This document shows, piece by piece, positions 1 through 6,311 of a stretch of 11,700 nt of DNA. The notes beneath the pieces were generated by a model. It was not told the origin of the DNA, ran no database searches, and saw only the letters and a program-made list of their open reading frames with translations. A program made the translations under genes and the position numbers. Each line of letters begins with the position of its first letter. The first letter of the stretch is position 1. The stretch comes from Ardenticatenaceae bacterium (GTDB lineage Bacteria; Chloroflexota; Anaerolineae; Promineifilales; Promineifilaceae), in assembly GCA_020634495.1 (NCBI GenBank), contig JACKBR010000093.1, forward strand, positions 1 through 11,700. Reading direction: 5' to 3'.

Positions 1-498
1 AGCACGACTGTTGTTGATGGGGCACACGACCTGAATGTGCGGGCGACTGACAGCGATACGAACGTTACGACAGAAAGCATCACCGTGACCGTTAGCAATG
101 CAGGGCCTACGCCAACACCGCCCCCACCGCCTACGCCAACACCTGTGCCACCTACTCCGACACCTGCACCAACTGGCTGCACGGTTAACTGTTTGCGCGT
201 AACCGACATCACCTTCATGGGTGCCGCCTTTGGTACGCAGGGGCGCGTCCGTGCCTTTGTTACTGTAGAAAATGAAAACGGGGCACCCATGCCTGGCGCT
301 CGTGTCTTTGTGAGCTGGGATTTACCAGATGGGAACACCCTTGCAGACGATGAGGACACCAACGGCAGCGGTGTAGCAAGATTCAATCAGAATAACAACT
401 TAGGCACATTCACTCTCACAATTACTGATGTCACCTTAGCAGGATTCACCTTTGATCCGGACAACAGTATTACCAGCGACAGTATCACTGTACCGTAA
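1..498 (+). CDS. C-terminal part of a secreted protein with Ig-like domains and a Pro/Thr linker (5' end outside window)
   Basis: The frame is open from base 1 to a TAA at 496-498, so this is the 3' end of a gene that starts upstream; the in-frame ATG at 37 is internal. The first ~30 residues (VVDGAHDLNVRATDSD...) match the last strands of a bacterial Ig-like domain. A linker of Pro and Thr follows (about residues 36-58), then a ~105-residue C-terminal domain beginning GCTVNCLRVTDI. That domain has the pattern of transthyretin/Ig-like modules (VTVENENGAPMPGARV...) often found at the ends of secreted subtilases and other exoenzymes of Chloroflexota. The protein is therefore probably extracellular. 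The catalytic or main domain is not visible, so no function can be given. No anchor motif is seen at the C-terminus. Confidence 0.8.
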   Translation, partial: STTVVDGAHDLNVRATDSDTNVTTESITVTVSNAGPTPTPPPPPTPTPVPPTPTPAPTGCTVNCLRVTDITFMGAAFGTQGRVRAFVTVENENGAPMPGARVFVSWDLPDGNTLADDEDTNGSGVARFNQNNNLGTFTLTITDVTLAGFTFDPDNSITSDSITVP

Positions 499-512
499 AG
501 GTCATTGGCGTC

Positions 513-549
513 AGGAGGAGCAGCCACGGAACAAGTTGGCGCTCCTCCT
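513..549 (+). terminator. Hairpin between the Ig-like gene and oxidase gene A (possible terminator or leader structure)
   Basis: A perfect 9-bp inverted repeat, AGGAGGAGC at 513-521 and GCTCCTCCT at 541-549, is extended inward by GCCA/TGGC (523-526 with 537-540) past one bulged A. It lies 15 bases after the stop of the upstream gene and 15 bases before the ribosome site of gene A. There is no T-run directly after the stem (only CTTTT at about 560-564), so it is a weak intrinsic terminator at best. It could instead stabilise the 5' end of the downstream message. Confidence 0.4.
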
Positions 550-564
550 AGCGCTTGAGCTTTT

Positions 565-570
565 GGAGGA
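565..570 (+). promoter_or_regulatory. Ribosome binding site setting the start of oxidase gene A
   Basis: GGAGGA lies 10 bases before ATG 581. The ATG at 573 is too close and out of frame. The open frame extends upstream to a TTG at 452, but that start would overlap the previous gene and bury the Tat signal, so 581 is preferred. Confidence 0.65.
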
Positions 571-580
571 AAATGAAAAG

Positions 581-1873
581 ATGACAAATCAAAACAAGCG
601 GCAAAAATACAGCCGACGCGATTTTCTAAGATTAGCGACCTTTGCTGGTGGAGGAGCCGTCGTGCTGGCAGCAGGCACTTTAGCTAATCTGGATCGTCTA
701 CTTGGCACAGATAACACGGAACCAACTGCTTCCGGCGCTCCGGCCGGTTCGGTAGTGACGCAAGGAAATGTCATTCGGTTGGCGGCCACAGATGGGTTTA
801 TCTCATTGCCTGGGCGCGTTGACCCTTTGCTGGTGTTTGGTTTTATTGATGTCGATCCCAATATGCCAATTAACGACATTATTAGCACCTACAAGGGCAA
901 AGTGCAGGTTTCGTCTCCGGTTATTGGGGTGGATGAAGGGGATGAGGTTTATTTGACCTTAACCAATTTAGGGCTGGTGACACGGCCAGACCTGGATGAT
1001 TCCCACACGGTTCACTGGCATGGTTTCCGTAACCCGATTGCGTACTTTGACGGAGTGCCGGAAGCGTCTATTGCGGTGCCGTTAGGTCGAGATTTCCCTT
1101 ACTACTACCGGCCAGAACATCCGGGCACGTACATGTATCACTGTCACTTTGAGGATGTTGAGCATGTGCAAATGGGCATGAATGGCATTGTGTATGTGCG
1201 ACCCAGCCAAAACCTGACGGGCACGGGGTCTTATGGCCCTGGCAAGTTTGCCTACAACGATGGGGATGGCTCTACGCGCTATGACCGTGAAGTGACGATG
1301 ATGTTGAATGAAATTGATACGCGACCACACGACAATTTGCTGAATGTGCAGGAGTTTGTCTGGTCTGATTATAAGCCGAATTACTGGACGATTAACGGCC
1401 GTTCCTACCCCGACACCATCAAAGGAAGCAATGACCCCTCCCTGCCCTCGCAGCCGATTTCTTCTTTAGTGCAATGCAATCCCGGTGAGCGCGTTTTGCT
1501 GCGGCTGGCAAACCTGGGGTACGAGCAACACGCCATGCAATTAACAGGAATCCCGATGAAAGTTGTGGGCCACGATGCCACCCTCCTTCGCAGCACAAGT
1601 GGCGCAGACATCAGCTACACCACAAATTCCCTCTTAATTGGCCCAGGTGAGGCGCGTGACGCCATTTTTGTGGCTCCAGCTTATGACAGCAGCGCAGTAG
1701 CCGGTAACGATGCCGGTTTGGGAAACTACAACCGATACTACTTCAAGAACCGTAACTACTTCTCCCAGACCAACGATGGCTTGCCTGGTTTAGGTGGCAT
1801 GGTGACAGAAGTTCGTGTTTATGAAGGCTCCCCCTTACCTCCGCAGTCAATCCCAAACGAGACGTACTTGTAG
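581..1873 (+). CDS. Protein A: Tat-exported two-domain multicopper-oxidase homologue with copper ligands only in domain 1
   Basis: This 430-residue protein starts with a twin-arginine signal (S11-R12-R13-D-F-L-R-L, then a hydrophobic stretch to about residue 34), so it is probably exported folded. Domain 1 (about 60-210) carries a full cupredoxin copper set: H142-T-V-H145-W-H147-G and H187-C188-H189 followed by H195 and M200. By family rules H142, C188, H195 and M200 form a type-1 copper site, and H145, H147, H187 and H189 supply half of a trinuclear cluster. Domain 2 (about 255-420) has the fold pattern, including YWTINGRSYPDTI, but its HxH motifs are gone: HPxHxHG is replaced by HAMQLTG and the final HxH by KNRN. 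Alone it cannot hold a normal trinuclear centre. The next gene supplies exactly the missing half. Substrate is unknown. It could also be a type-1 electron-transfer protein only. Confidence 0.85.
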   Translation: MTNQNKRQKYSRRDFLRLATFAGGGAVVLAAGTLANLDRLLGTDNTEPTASGAPAGSVVTQGNVIRLAATDGFISLPGRVDPLLVFGFIDVDPNMPINDIISTYKGKVQVSSPVIGVDEGDEVYLTLTNLGLVTRPDLDDSHTVHWHGFRNPIAYFDGVPEASIAVPLGRDFPYYYRPEHPGTYMYHCHFEDVEHVQMGMNGIVYVRPSQNLTGTGSYGPGKFAYNDGDGSTRYDREVTMMLNEIDTRPHDNLLNVQEFVWSDYKPNYWTINGRSYPDTIKGSNDPSLPSQPISSLVQCNPGERVLLRLANLGYEQHAMQLTGIPMKVVGHDATLLRSTSGADISYTTNSLLIGPGEARDAIFVAPAYDSSAVAGNDAGLGNYNRYYFKNRNYFSQTNDGLPGLGGMVTEVRVYEGSPLPPQSIPNETYL

Positions 1874-1904
1874 GAGGCGATGATGAAACTTATTCGAATC
1901 CTAC

Positions 1905-1916
1905 AGGAAAGGAGAG
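1905..1916 (+). promoter_or_regulatory. Ribosome binding site favouring the downstream start of gene B
   Basis: AGGAAAGGAGAG ends 5 bases before ATG 1922. A competing AGGAGG at 1872-1877 lies only 2-5 bases before the in-frame ATGs at 1880 and 1883, which is poor spacing. The 1922 start gives a standard signal peptide, while 1880 would add 14 residues in front of it. Confidence 0.55.
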
Positions 1917-1921
1917 CGACA

Positions 1922-3175
1922 ATGTCCGTAATTAAAAACAACAAGAAAGCGCTCGGTGGCTTGTTTCTCATTGGCCTGCTGGTGGTAATGATTTCCACAT
2001 TTGCCGTTAGCAGCCAGACCCGCCGGGCCACGGCCGCGGGTTTAACCACGATGGTTTGTACCGATGGCCCAAACTTTAACCTTGTGGCCACGGATGGCTA
2101 CCTCACCACTCCCGATGGCAACGTCCTCTACATGTGGGGCTATGCCGATGCAGATGCCGGGAGTGTTTACCAAAACCCCGGCCCCACTCTGTGCGTGAAT
2201 GAAGGGGATACCGTTACGGTCACCTTGACCAATGATTTGCCAGAACCAGTTTCTATCGTCTTCCCTGGCCAAATTGGTGTGACAAGCAGCGGTGGTTCTG
2301 CGGGATTATTCACGGGCGAAGCCGCCGCCAGCGGTGGCACTGTGACCTACAGCTTTGTGGCTTCAAATCCGGGCACATACATTTATGAAAGCGGCACAGA
2401 ACCACATAAACAGGTTCAGATGGGTCTTTATGGCGCACTGGTTGTGCGGCCAGCATTGGGGCCAAACTATGTGTACAACGACACGGCCACTGAGTTTAAT
2501 ACGGAGCGGGAGTATCTGTTAATTCTGCACGACATTGACCCACTGTTACATCTGACCGTGGAGCGTGGCGAGACGTATGACGTGACCACGATATGGGATC
2601 GGTACTGGACGATTAACGGCCGTTCCTTCCCAGACACAATCGCCCCCAACGGCGTACCCTGGCTGCCTAACCAACCCTATGGCTCTCTGGTGCAAATAGA
2701 ACCATATGATGCCTCAACCAACCCACTGCCAGCCCTGATCCGCTACGCCAATGCAGGCTTCGAGAACCATCCCTTCCACCCACACGGCAATAACCTGACA
2801 ATGATAGGTCGAGACGGCCGTCAGCTCCAAGGTGCCGAATACGAGACGTTCACCACAACCATTGGCTCTGGCCAAACCTACGACGCCTTTGCCATTTGGG
2901 AAAATGTGGAAGCATGGACACCCGGCAATCCTGTCCCGGTTCAAGTGCCTGGTTTATACAACCAGGTGTTCAAAGATGATGCTACCTTCTTCAGCGGCAG
3001 CCCCTATTTGGGGGAACAAAATGACCTGCTGGTCGGTGTCACTTCTTACAATGAATGCGGCGAATTCTATTACCCCTGGCATAGCCACGCCCTTAACGAA
3101 TTCCAAAACTTTGATGAAGGTTTTGGTGGGCTGGCAACATTGTGGCGAATTGATCCGCCCGGCGGATGCCAATAG
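1922..3175 (+). CDS. Protein B: secreted multicopper-oxidase homologue with copper ligands only in domain 2
   Basis: This 417-residue protein has a Sec-type signal (MSVIKNNKK, a hydrophobic stretch at about 10-28, likely cleavage near 30-38). It is a paralogue of A and C, with two cupredoxin domains. Domain 1 has lost every ligand: where A has HTVHWHG it reads VSIVFPG, and where A has YHCH it reads YESG. Domain 2 keeps H283-P-F-H286-P-H288-G and a late W-H387-S-H389. These would give four trinuclear-cluster histidines, but the type-1 cysteine is serine (S388). B therefore has the half-site that A lacks. It also shares YWTINGRSFPDTI with A, down to an identical stretch of about 25 bases in the DNA. 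It lies 48 bases after A and 17 bases before C. An alternative start at 1880 is possible. Substrate is unknown. Confidence 0.83.
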   Translation: MSVIKNNKKALGGLFLIGLLVVMISTFAVSSQTRRATAAGLTTMVCTDGPNFNLVATDGYLTTPDGNVLYMWGYADADAGSVYQNPGPTLCVNEGDTVTVTLTNDLPEPVSIVFPGQIGVTSSGGSAGLFTGEAAASGGTVTYSFVASNPGTYIYESGTEPHKQVQMGLYGALVVRPALGPNYVYNDTATEFNTEREYLLILHDIDPLLHLTVERGETYDVTTIWDRYWTINGRSFPDTIAPNGVPWLPNQPYGSLVQIEPYDASTNPLPALIRYANAGFENHPFHPHGNNLTMIGRDGRQLQGAEYETFTTTIGSGQTYDAFAIWENVEAWTPGNPVPVQVPGLYNQVFKDDATFFSGSPYLGEQNDLLVGVTSYNECGEFYYPWHSHALNEFQNFDEGFGGLATLWRIDPPGGCQ

Positions 3176-3192
3176 ACATTGGGAGAATAGCC

Positions 3193-5157
3193 ATGAAAAA
3201 AATCAAACGAACCATACTCACAATACCCACAAGAAAATTGCTGCTGGGGTTAGCCTTGCCGCTGCTGCTTATGGCTCTGGTTTTTGCCAACGCAGCCCGG
3301 GCACGTACGGTAAACAGCTCCGCAGAAAGACCAGCGGCCGTTGTTCCGGCAGCGCCAGTTGCGGTTGAGGCCAATGCGCCGTTGCTGGCTCCAGCCAATG
3401 TCAGCATCGATCTGTGCGCCACAACGGGTTCAGTCACCATGCCCGATAGCACGACCCACGCCATTTGGGGTTATGTTGAAGGTGATTGCACCGGGGCCGA
3501 AGCAGGGAATGCAACAATTCCTGGGCCACTCATCGAGATAAACGAAGGGGACACCCTCACGGTGACGCTGCACAATGACCTGGCGGAAAACGTCTCCCTT
3601 GTTTTTAGCGGACAAACCACACCGCCAGATTATGCTGGCGCGGCTCCTGCTGGCAGCGCCACCTACAGCTTTGTGGCCACAAATCCGGGCACATACATCT
3701 ATGAAAGCGGCGTCAATGCCGCCATTCAAACCTCGATGGGACTGTACGGAGCCTTTGTGGTGAATTCGGCCACAGGCGGTACAGCCTACGGCGACGCCAC
3801 AACAGCTTATGACTCGCAAGAAGTGTTGGTGCTCAGCGAAATTGATCCAAACCTGAACGCAGACCCGGCTGGATTCAACCTGTTGGATTACCTTCCCAGA
3901 TATTGGCTGATCAACGGCGAGGCTTACCCAGATACAGATTTGATTACGGCCGTTTCCGGGGGGCGTGTCTTGCTGCGCTACCTGAACGTAGGTGGCAGTA
4001 ACCAGACCATGAGCTTGCTCGGCGCTAATCAAACCGTTGTGGCCCAGGATGGCTATCCTTTGGCTTACCCCTACGATTTGGTTACGCCAATTTTGCCCTC
4101 CGGCCAAACGATTGACGTCATTGTGAATGTGCCCATTACGGTTGAGAATGAACAGTTGGCTCTGTATAACCGGCATATGAACATCACCAACAATGGCGCT
4201 TCTGTGCCAGGCGGCGGCATGATGACCTTTGTAGACGTGCAGCCCGCCATTAACTTCAACGACTACGTCATTAATTCCTATGGCGGTGCCCAGGATTCTG
4301 CCGGTGTTGTGCCCACAATTGAAGACAATGGGGCAACCCTGCGCATTGTGGGCAACGGCTGGAAGCGGATTGATTTCCCCTACAATGTCACCCCCGATAC
4401 GGTCATTGAATTTGACTTTATGAGCGGTACGCAAGGGGAGATTCACGGTATTGGTTTTGACACAGATGACACAATCGATAATCCAATTCAAACCTTCCAA
4501 CTGTACGGCACGCAGACGTCGTGGGGCATCGACTTTTACCAGGATTATGCCGCCGATGCGCCCGCCTGGAAGCATTACACCATCTATGCTGGTCAAGCCT
4601 TTACCGGTGCGATGAGCTATTTGACGTTTACGATGGATGATGATGGCGCTGGCCTTGGAGAAAGCGCCTTCCGTAACGTGCGGGTGTATGAAGAGCCGCA
4701 GCCGCTGCTGCAAGTCGATGGCAATGGGTATGCGGTTGAAAATTATGGTGGCGCGCAAAATTCACCGGGATCGGCCCTGGCCACGGTTGAAAACAACGGC
4801 ATGACGCTGCGCATCTTGGGCAATGGCTGGCGGAGAATTTCGCTGCCATATGCTGTGACCACCGCAACGGTTTTGGAGTTTGATTTTGCCAGCAGTGTTG
4901 AGGGTGAAATCCACGCCATTGGCCTGGACAGCGACGATACGATTGATAATCCGATTCAAGGATTCCAACTGTATGGCACGCAAACCTGGGGAAATCAAGA
5001 TTTTAATACTTACACCAACGGTGATGGCACGGTTCATTACAGCATTCCTGTAGGCAGTTACTACACGGGCAGTATGCTGTACGTTTTCTTTGTGATGGAT
5101 GATGATACGGCCGTTAGTGGCGAAAGCGTCTTCAGCAATATCTCACTTCACGATTAG
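3193..5157 (+). CDS. Protein C: secreted cupredoxin-fold protein without copper ligands, with two C-terminal beta-sandwich repeats
   Basis: This 654-residue protein starts at ATG 3193 behind GGGAGA (3181-3186). The frame also has an ATG at 3166 inside gene B. A Sec signal covers about residues 1-36 (hydrophobic LLLGLALPLLLMALVFA, then ANAARA). Two cupredoxin domains (about 75-200 and 235-350) align with A and B, but the ligands are gone: VSLVFSG replaces HTVHWHG, YESG replaces YHCH, QTMSLLG replaces HPFHPHG, and YNRH keeps one His. It is thus probably structural rather than catalytic. Residues 353-654 hold two ~145-residue repeats (GNGWKRI/GNGWRRI, GEIHGIGF/GEIHAIGL, DDTIDNPIQ, QLYGTQT). Similar modules occur, as I recall, in secreted polysaccharide-degrading enzymes, so a glycan- or wall-binding role is inferred. 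It may be a scaffold for A and B. Confidence 0.8.
   Translation: MKKIKRTILTIPTRKLLLGLALPLLLMALVFANAARARTVNSSAERPAAVVPAAPVAVEANAPLLAPANVSIDLCATTGSVTMPDSTTHAIWGYVEGDCTGAEAGNATIPGPLIEINEGDTLTVTLHNDLAENVSLVFSGQTTPPDYAGAAPAGSATYSFVATNPGTYIYESGVNAAIQTSMGLYGAFVVNSATGGTAYGDATTAYDSQEVLVLSEIDPNLNADPAGFNLLDYLPRYWLINGEAYPDTDLITAVSGGRVLLRYLNVGGSNQTMSLLGANQTVVAQDGYPLAYPYDLVTPILPSGQTIDVIVNVPITVENEQLALYNRHMNITNNGASVPGGGMMTFVDVQPAINFNDYVINSYGGAQDSAGVVPTIEDNGATLRIVGNGWKRIDFPYNVTPDTVIEFDFMSGTQGEIHGIGFDTDDTIDNPIQTFQLYGTQTSWGIDFYQDYAADAPAWKHYTIYAGQAFTGAMSYLTFTMDDDGAGLGESAFRNVRVYEEPQPLLQVDGNGYAVENYGGAQNSPGSALATVENNGMTLRILGNGWRRISLPYAVTTATVLEFDFASSVEGEIHAIGLDSDDTIDNPIQGFQLYGTQTWGNQDFNTYTNGDGTVHYSIPVGSYYTGSMLYVFFVMDDDTAVSGESVFSNISLHD
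4249..5154 (+). repeat. Two tandem protein-domain repeats in the C-terminal half of protein C
   Basis: Copy 1 runs from about 4249 to 4692 and copy 2 from about 4714 to 5154. Both begin with a YGGAQ(D/N)S motif and share GNGW(K/R)RI, EFDF, GEIH(G/A)IG, DDTIDNPIQ, FQLYGTQT, Y(F)TG(A/S)M and a final GES(A/V)F. The DNA has drifted clearly between copies, so the duplication is not recent. Confidence 0.85.
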
Positions 5158-5173
5158 GTTCTCTTACACTTTG

Positions 5174-5224
5174 TCCGTTTGCAGGTTTGGCTATGGTTTT
5201 CCTGGTGCTAAACCTGCAAACGGA
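5174..5224 (+). terminator. Strong hairpin between gene C and gene D (terminator or processing/attenuation stem)
   Basis: A perfect 15-bp inverted repeat, TCCGTTTGCAGGTTT at 5174-5188 and its complement at 5210-5224, can extend by G·U, G-C and C-G pairs to 18 bp with a loop at 5192-5206. It starts 16 bases after the gene C stop. The T-run after it is short (TTT, then GGAATTTA), so termination may be partial. The stem ends directly before the probable ribosome site of gene D (TTGGA, 5226-5230). The structure could therefore reduce read-through, shield the end of the oxidase message, or tune translation of D. Confidence 0.55.
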
Positions 5225-5234
5225 TTTGGAATTT

Positions 5235-5738
5235 ATGATGGATGAATTGATTTTTGACCCTACGATGTCGCGGAATTGGAAAAGTTGGCAATCGCGGGCC
5301 GCTTCCATTTTTTTTATTGCGCTCGCTGGTGTTGTGGTCTGGATGGTATGGTCACAATTTAGCTGGCTGCTGGCGTCTCTTGGCAAGACAAATTTTGTCA
5401 CTGAGATGGATCAAACGGCCTTCACGGAGGAAACGGGGGTGCGAATAACGCGAGTTTCGGTGTCGGCGGGGGGTGGCATGATTGATTTGCGCTACCAGGT
5501 TGCCGATCCAGACAAAGCGATTGTTGTGCATGATGACAATCGGCCGCCCACAATCATCGATGAGCGCAGCGGCACGGTGATTACGCGCCCATGGCACGAG
5601 CATTCACATGACCGAGAGTTTCATACGGCCGTTATCTACTATGAGCTATTAATGAACCCGGACGGCATCATCGATCCGGGGAGCATCATTACCATAAAAA
5701 TCGGCGACGCCGTTTTGGAACACGTCAAGGTTCAGTAA
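5235..5738 (+). CDS. Protein D: small single-pass membrane protein with an extracytoplasmic His cluster
   Basis: I do not recognise this 167-residue protein as a named family. A short cytoplasmic N-terminus (MMDELIFDPTMSRNWKSWQ) leads into one transmembrane segment (about 22-45, SIFFIALAGVVVWMVW...). An extracytoplasmic domain of about 120 residues follows, with beta-strand patterns. It contains PW-H121-E-H123-S-H125-D-R-E-F-H130, a cluster well suited to binding copper or another metal, and a second spot around H-D-D (VVHDDN). Between the oxidases and the CopC genes, a membrane-bound copper relay or an anchor for the oxidase complex is a reasonable inference, not shown. Start: ATG 5235 (or 5238) is used because it follows the hairpin and a weak TTGGA. 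An in-frame TTG at 5187 and ATG at 5193 lie inside the hairpin. It is 21 bases upstream of E. Confidence 0.7.
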   Translation: MMDELIFDPTMSRNWKSWQSRAASIFFIALAGVVVWMVWSQFSWLLASLGKTNFVTEMDQTAFTEETGVRITRVSVSAGGGMIDLRYQVADPDKAIVVHDDNRPPTIIDERSGTVITRPWHEHSHDREFHTAVIYYELLMNPDGIIDPGSIITIKIGDAVLEHVKVQ

Positions 5739-5742
5739 ATAC

Positions 5743-5753
5743 AAGAAGGAAGG
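5743..5753 (+). promoter_or_regulatory. Ribosome binding site of the copC-like gene E
   Basis: AAGAAGGAAGG ends 6 bases before ATG 5760. The in-frame TTG at 5757 is only 3 bases away, so ATG 5760 is the better start. Confidence 0.6.
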
Positions 5754-5759
5754 CTGTTG

Positions 5760-6266
5760 ATGAAGAAGCGTTTGACTTCCTTGTGGGCTGCTGTTTGCCT
5801 GGTGGGGTTGGTGGTTACGGCCGTTTCAGCACATAATGCCCAACTGGTTGAATCATCTCCCGCCAATGGGGCGCTGTTGGATGAAGCTCCGGCGCATGTG
5901 CTCACCCGATTTGATGAAGAGGCAGTCTATCCAGACAGCTCCCTAAAAGTGTTCAACACCGCTGGCAACCAGGTCGATAACGGCGATGGCAGCGTTGATC
6001 TGAAAAACCCCGAACATGACTCCCTCATTGTGACCCTGCCCACGCCCCTACCAGACGATGTTTACACGGTCGAGTGGCAAATAACCTTGCTCGATGGCGA
6101 CACAACCGAGGGAGCTTTTACCTTTACCGTGGGGTCACCCGCTCAAACCGCAAATCCGGCACCCGCCCCAAATAATTCTGCCAGCGGCCTGACGCTCATT
6201 GCCGCCGCGCTTGGCATTGTCCTTGTGCTTGTTCTAGGTATCTTTTTTGCAAACCACAGAAACTAG
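5760..6266 (+). CDS. Protein E: CopC-domain copper-binding protein with a C-terminal membrane anchor
   Basis: This 168-residue protein has a signal peptide ending VSA24, so H25 becomes the N-terminal residue, as in CopC proteins where it binds Cu(II). The CopC domain (about 25-130) shows the family pattern SSPANGALLDEAP, then FDEE, then LPDDVYTVEW and GAFTFTV. The usual DGH motif near the end reads L-L-D-G-D-T-T-E-G, so the second Cu(II) histidine is missing and binding may be weakened or altered. An Ala/Pro/Asn-rich linker leads to a C-terminal transmembrane segment (about 142-163) with a short basic tail, tethering the domain to the outside of the membrane. Typical CopC proteins are soluble, so the anchor is unusual. 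It probably hands copper to, or receives it from, the CopD protein encoded next (45-base gap) or the upstream oxidases. Confidence 0.85.
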   Translation: MKKRLTSLWAAVCLVGLVVTAVSAHNAQLVESSPANGALLDEAPAHVLTRFDEEAVYPDSSLKVFNTAGNQVDNGDGSVDLKNPEHDSLIVTLPTPLPDDVYTVEWQITLLDGDTTEGAFTFTVGSPAQTANPAPAPNNSASGLTLIAAALGIVLVLVLGIFFANHRN

Positions 6267-6311
6267 ATTGAAAAACGAAGCACGATTTCTCAGCGGGAAA
6301 AATAAATTAAC

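Noticed and set aside
452..580. Upstream TTG start that would extend gene A by 43 residues
   Set aside because: It overlaps the previous gene, runs through the hairpin, and would place the Tat motif well inside the protein. ATG 581 has a good ribosome site.
1874..1921. Possible frameshift or former single gene joining A and B
   Set aside because: A has its own stop, B has its own ribosome site and signal peptide, and both are full two-domain proteins. They are separate genes.
3166..3192. Upstream ATG for gene C overlapping the end of gene B
   Set aside because: It has no ribosome site, while ATG 3193 follows GGGAGA and begins a typical signal peptide (MKKIKR).
2832..3368. A 178-codon plus-strand frame across the B-C junction
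   Set aside because: It overlaps both well-supported genes in another frame and shows no domain.
3430..4758. A 442-codon open frame on the minus strand opposite gene C
   Set aside because: It lies wholly antisense to a well-supported gene, its translation shows no signal, domain or motif, and it has no ribosome site that I can see. It is a codon-bias shadow.
5158..5234. Mobile-element end or attachment site at the 15-bp inverted repeat
   Set aside because: There is no transposase, target duplication or second copy. A hairpin in RNA explains it better.
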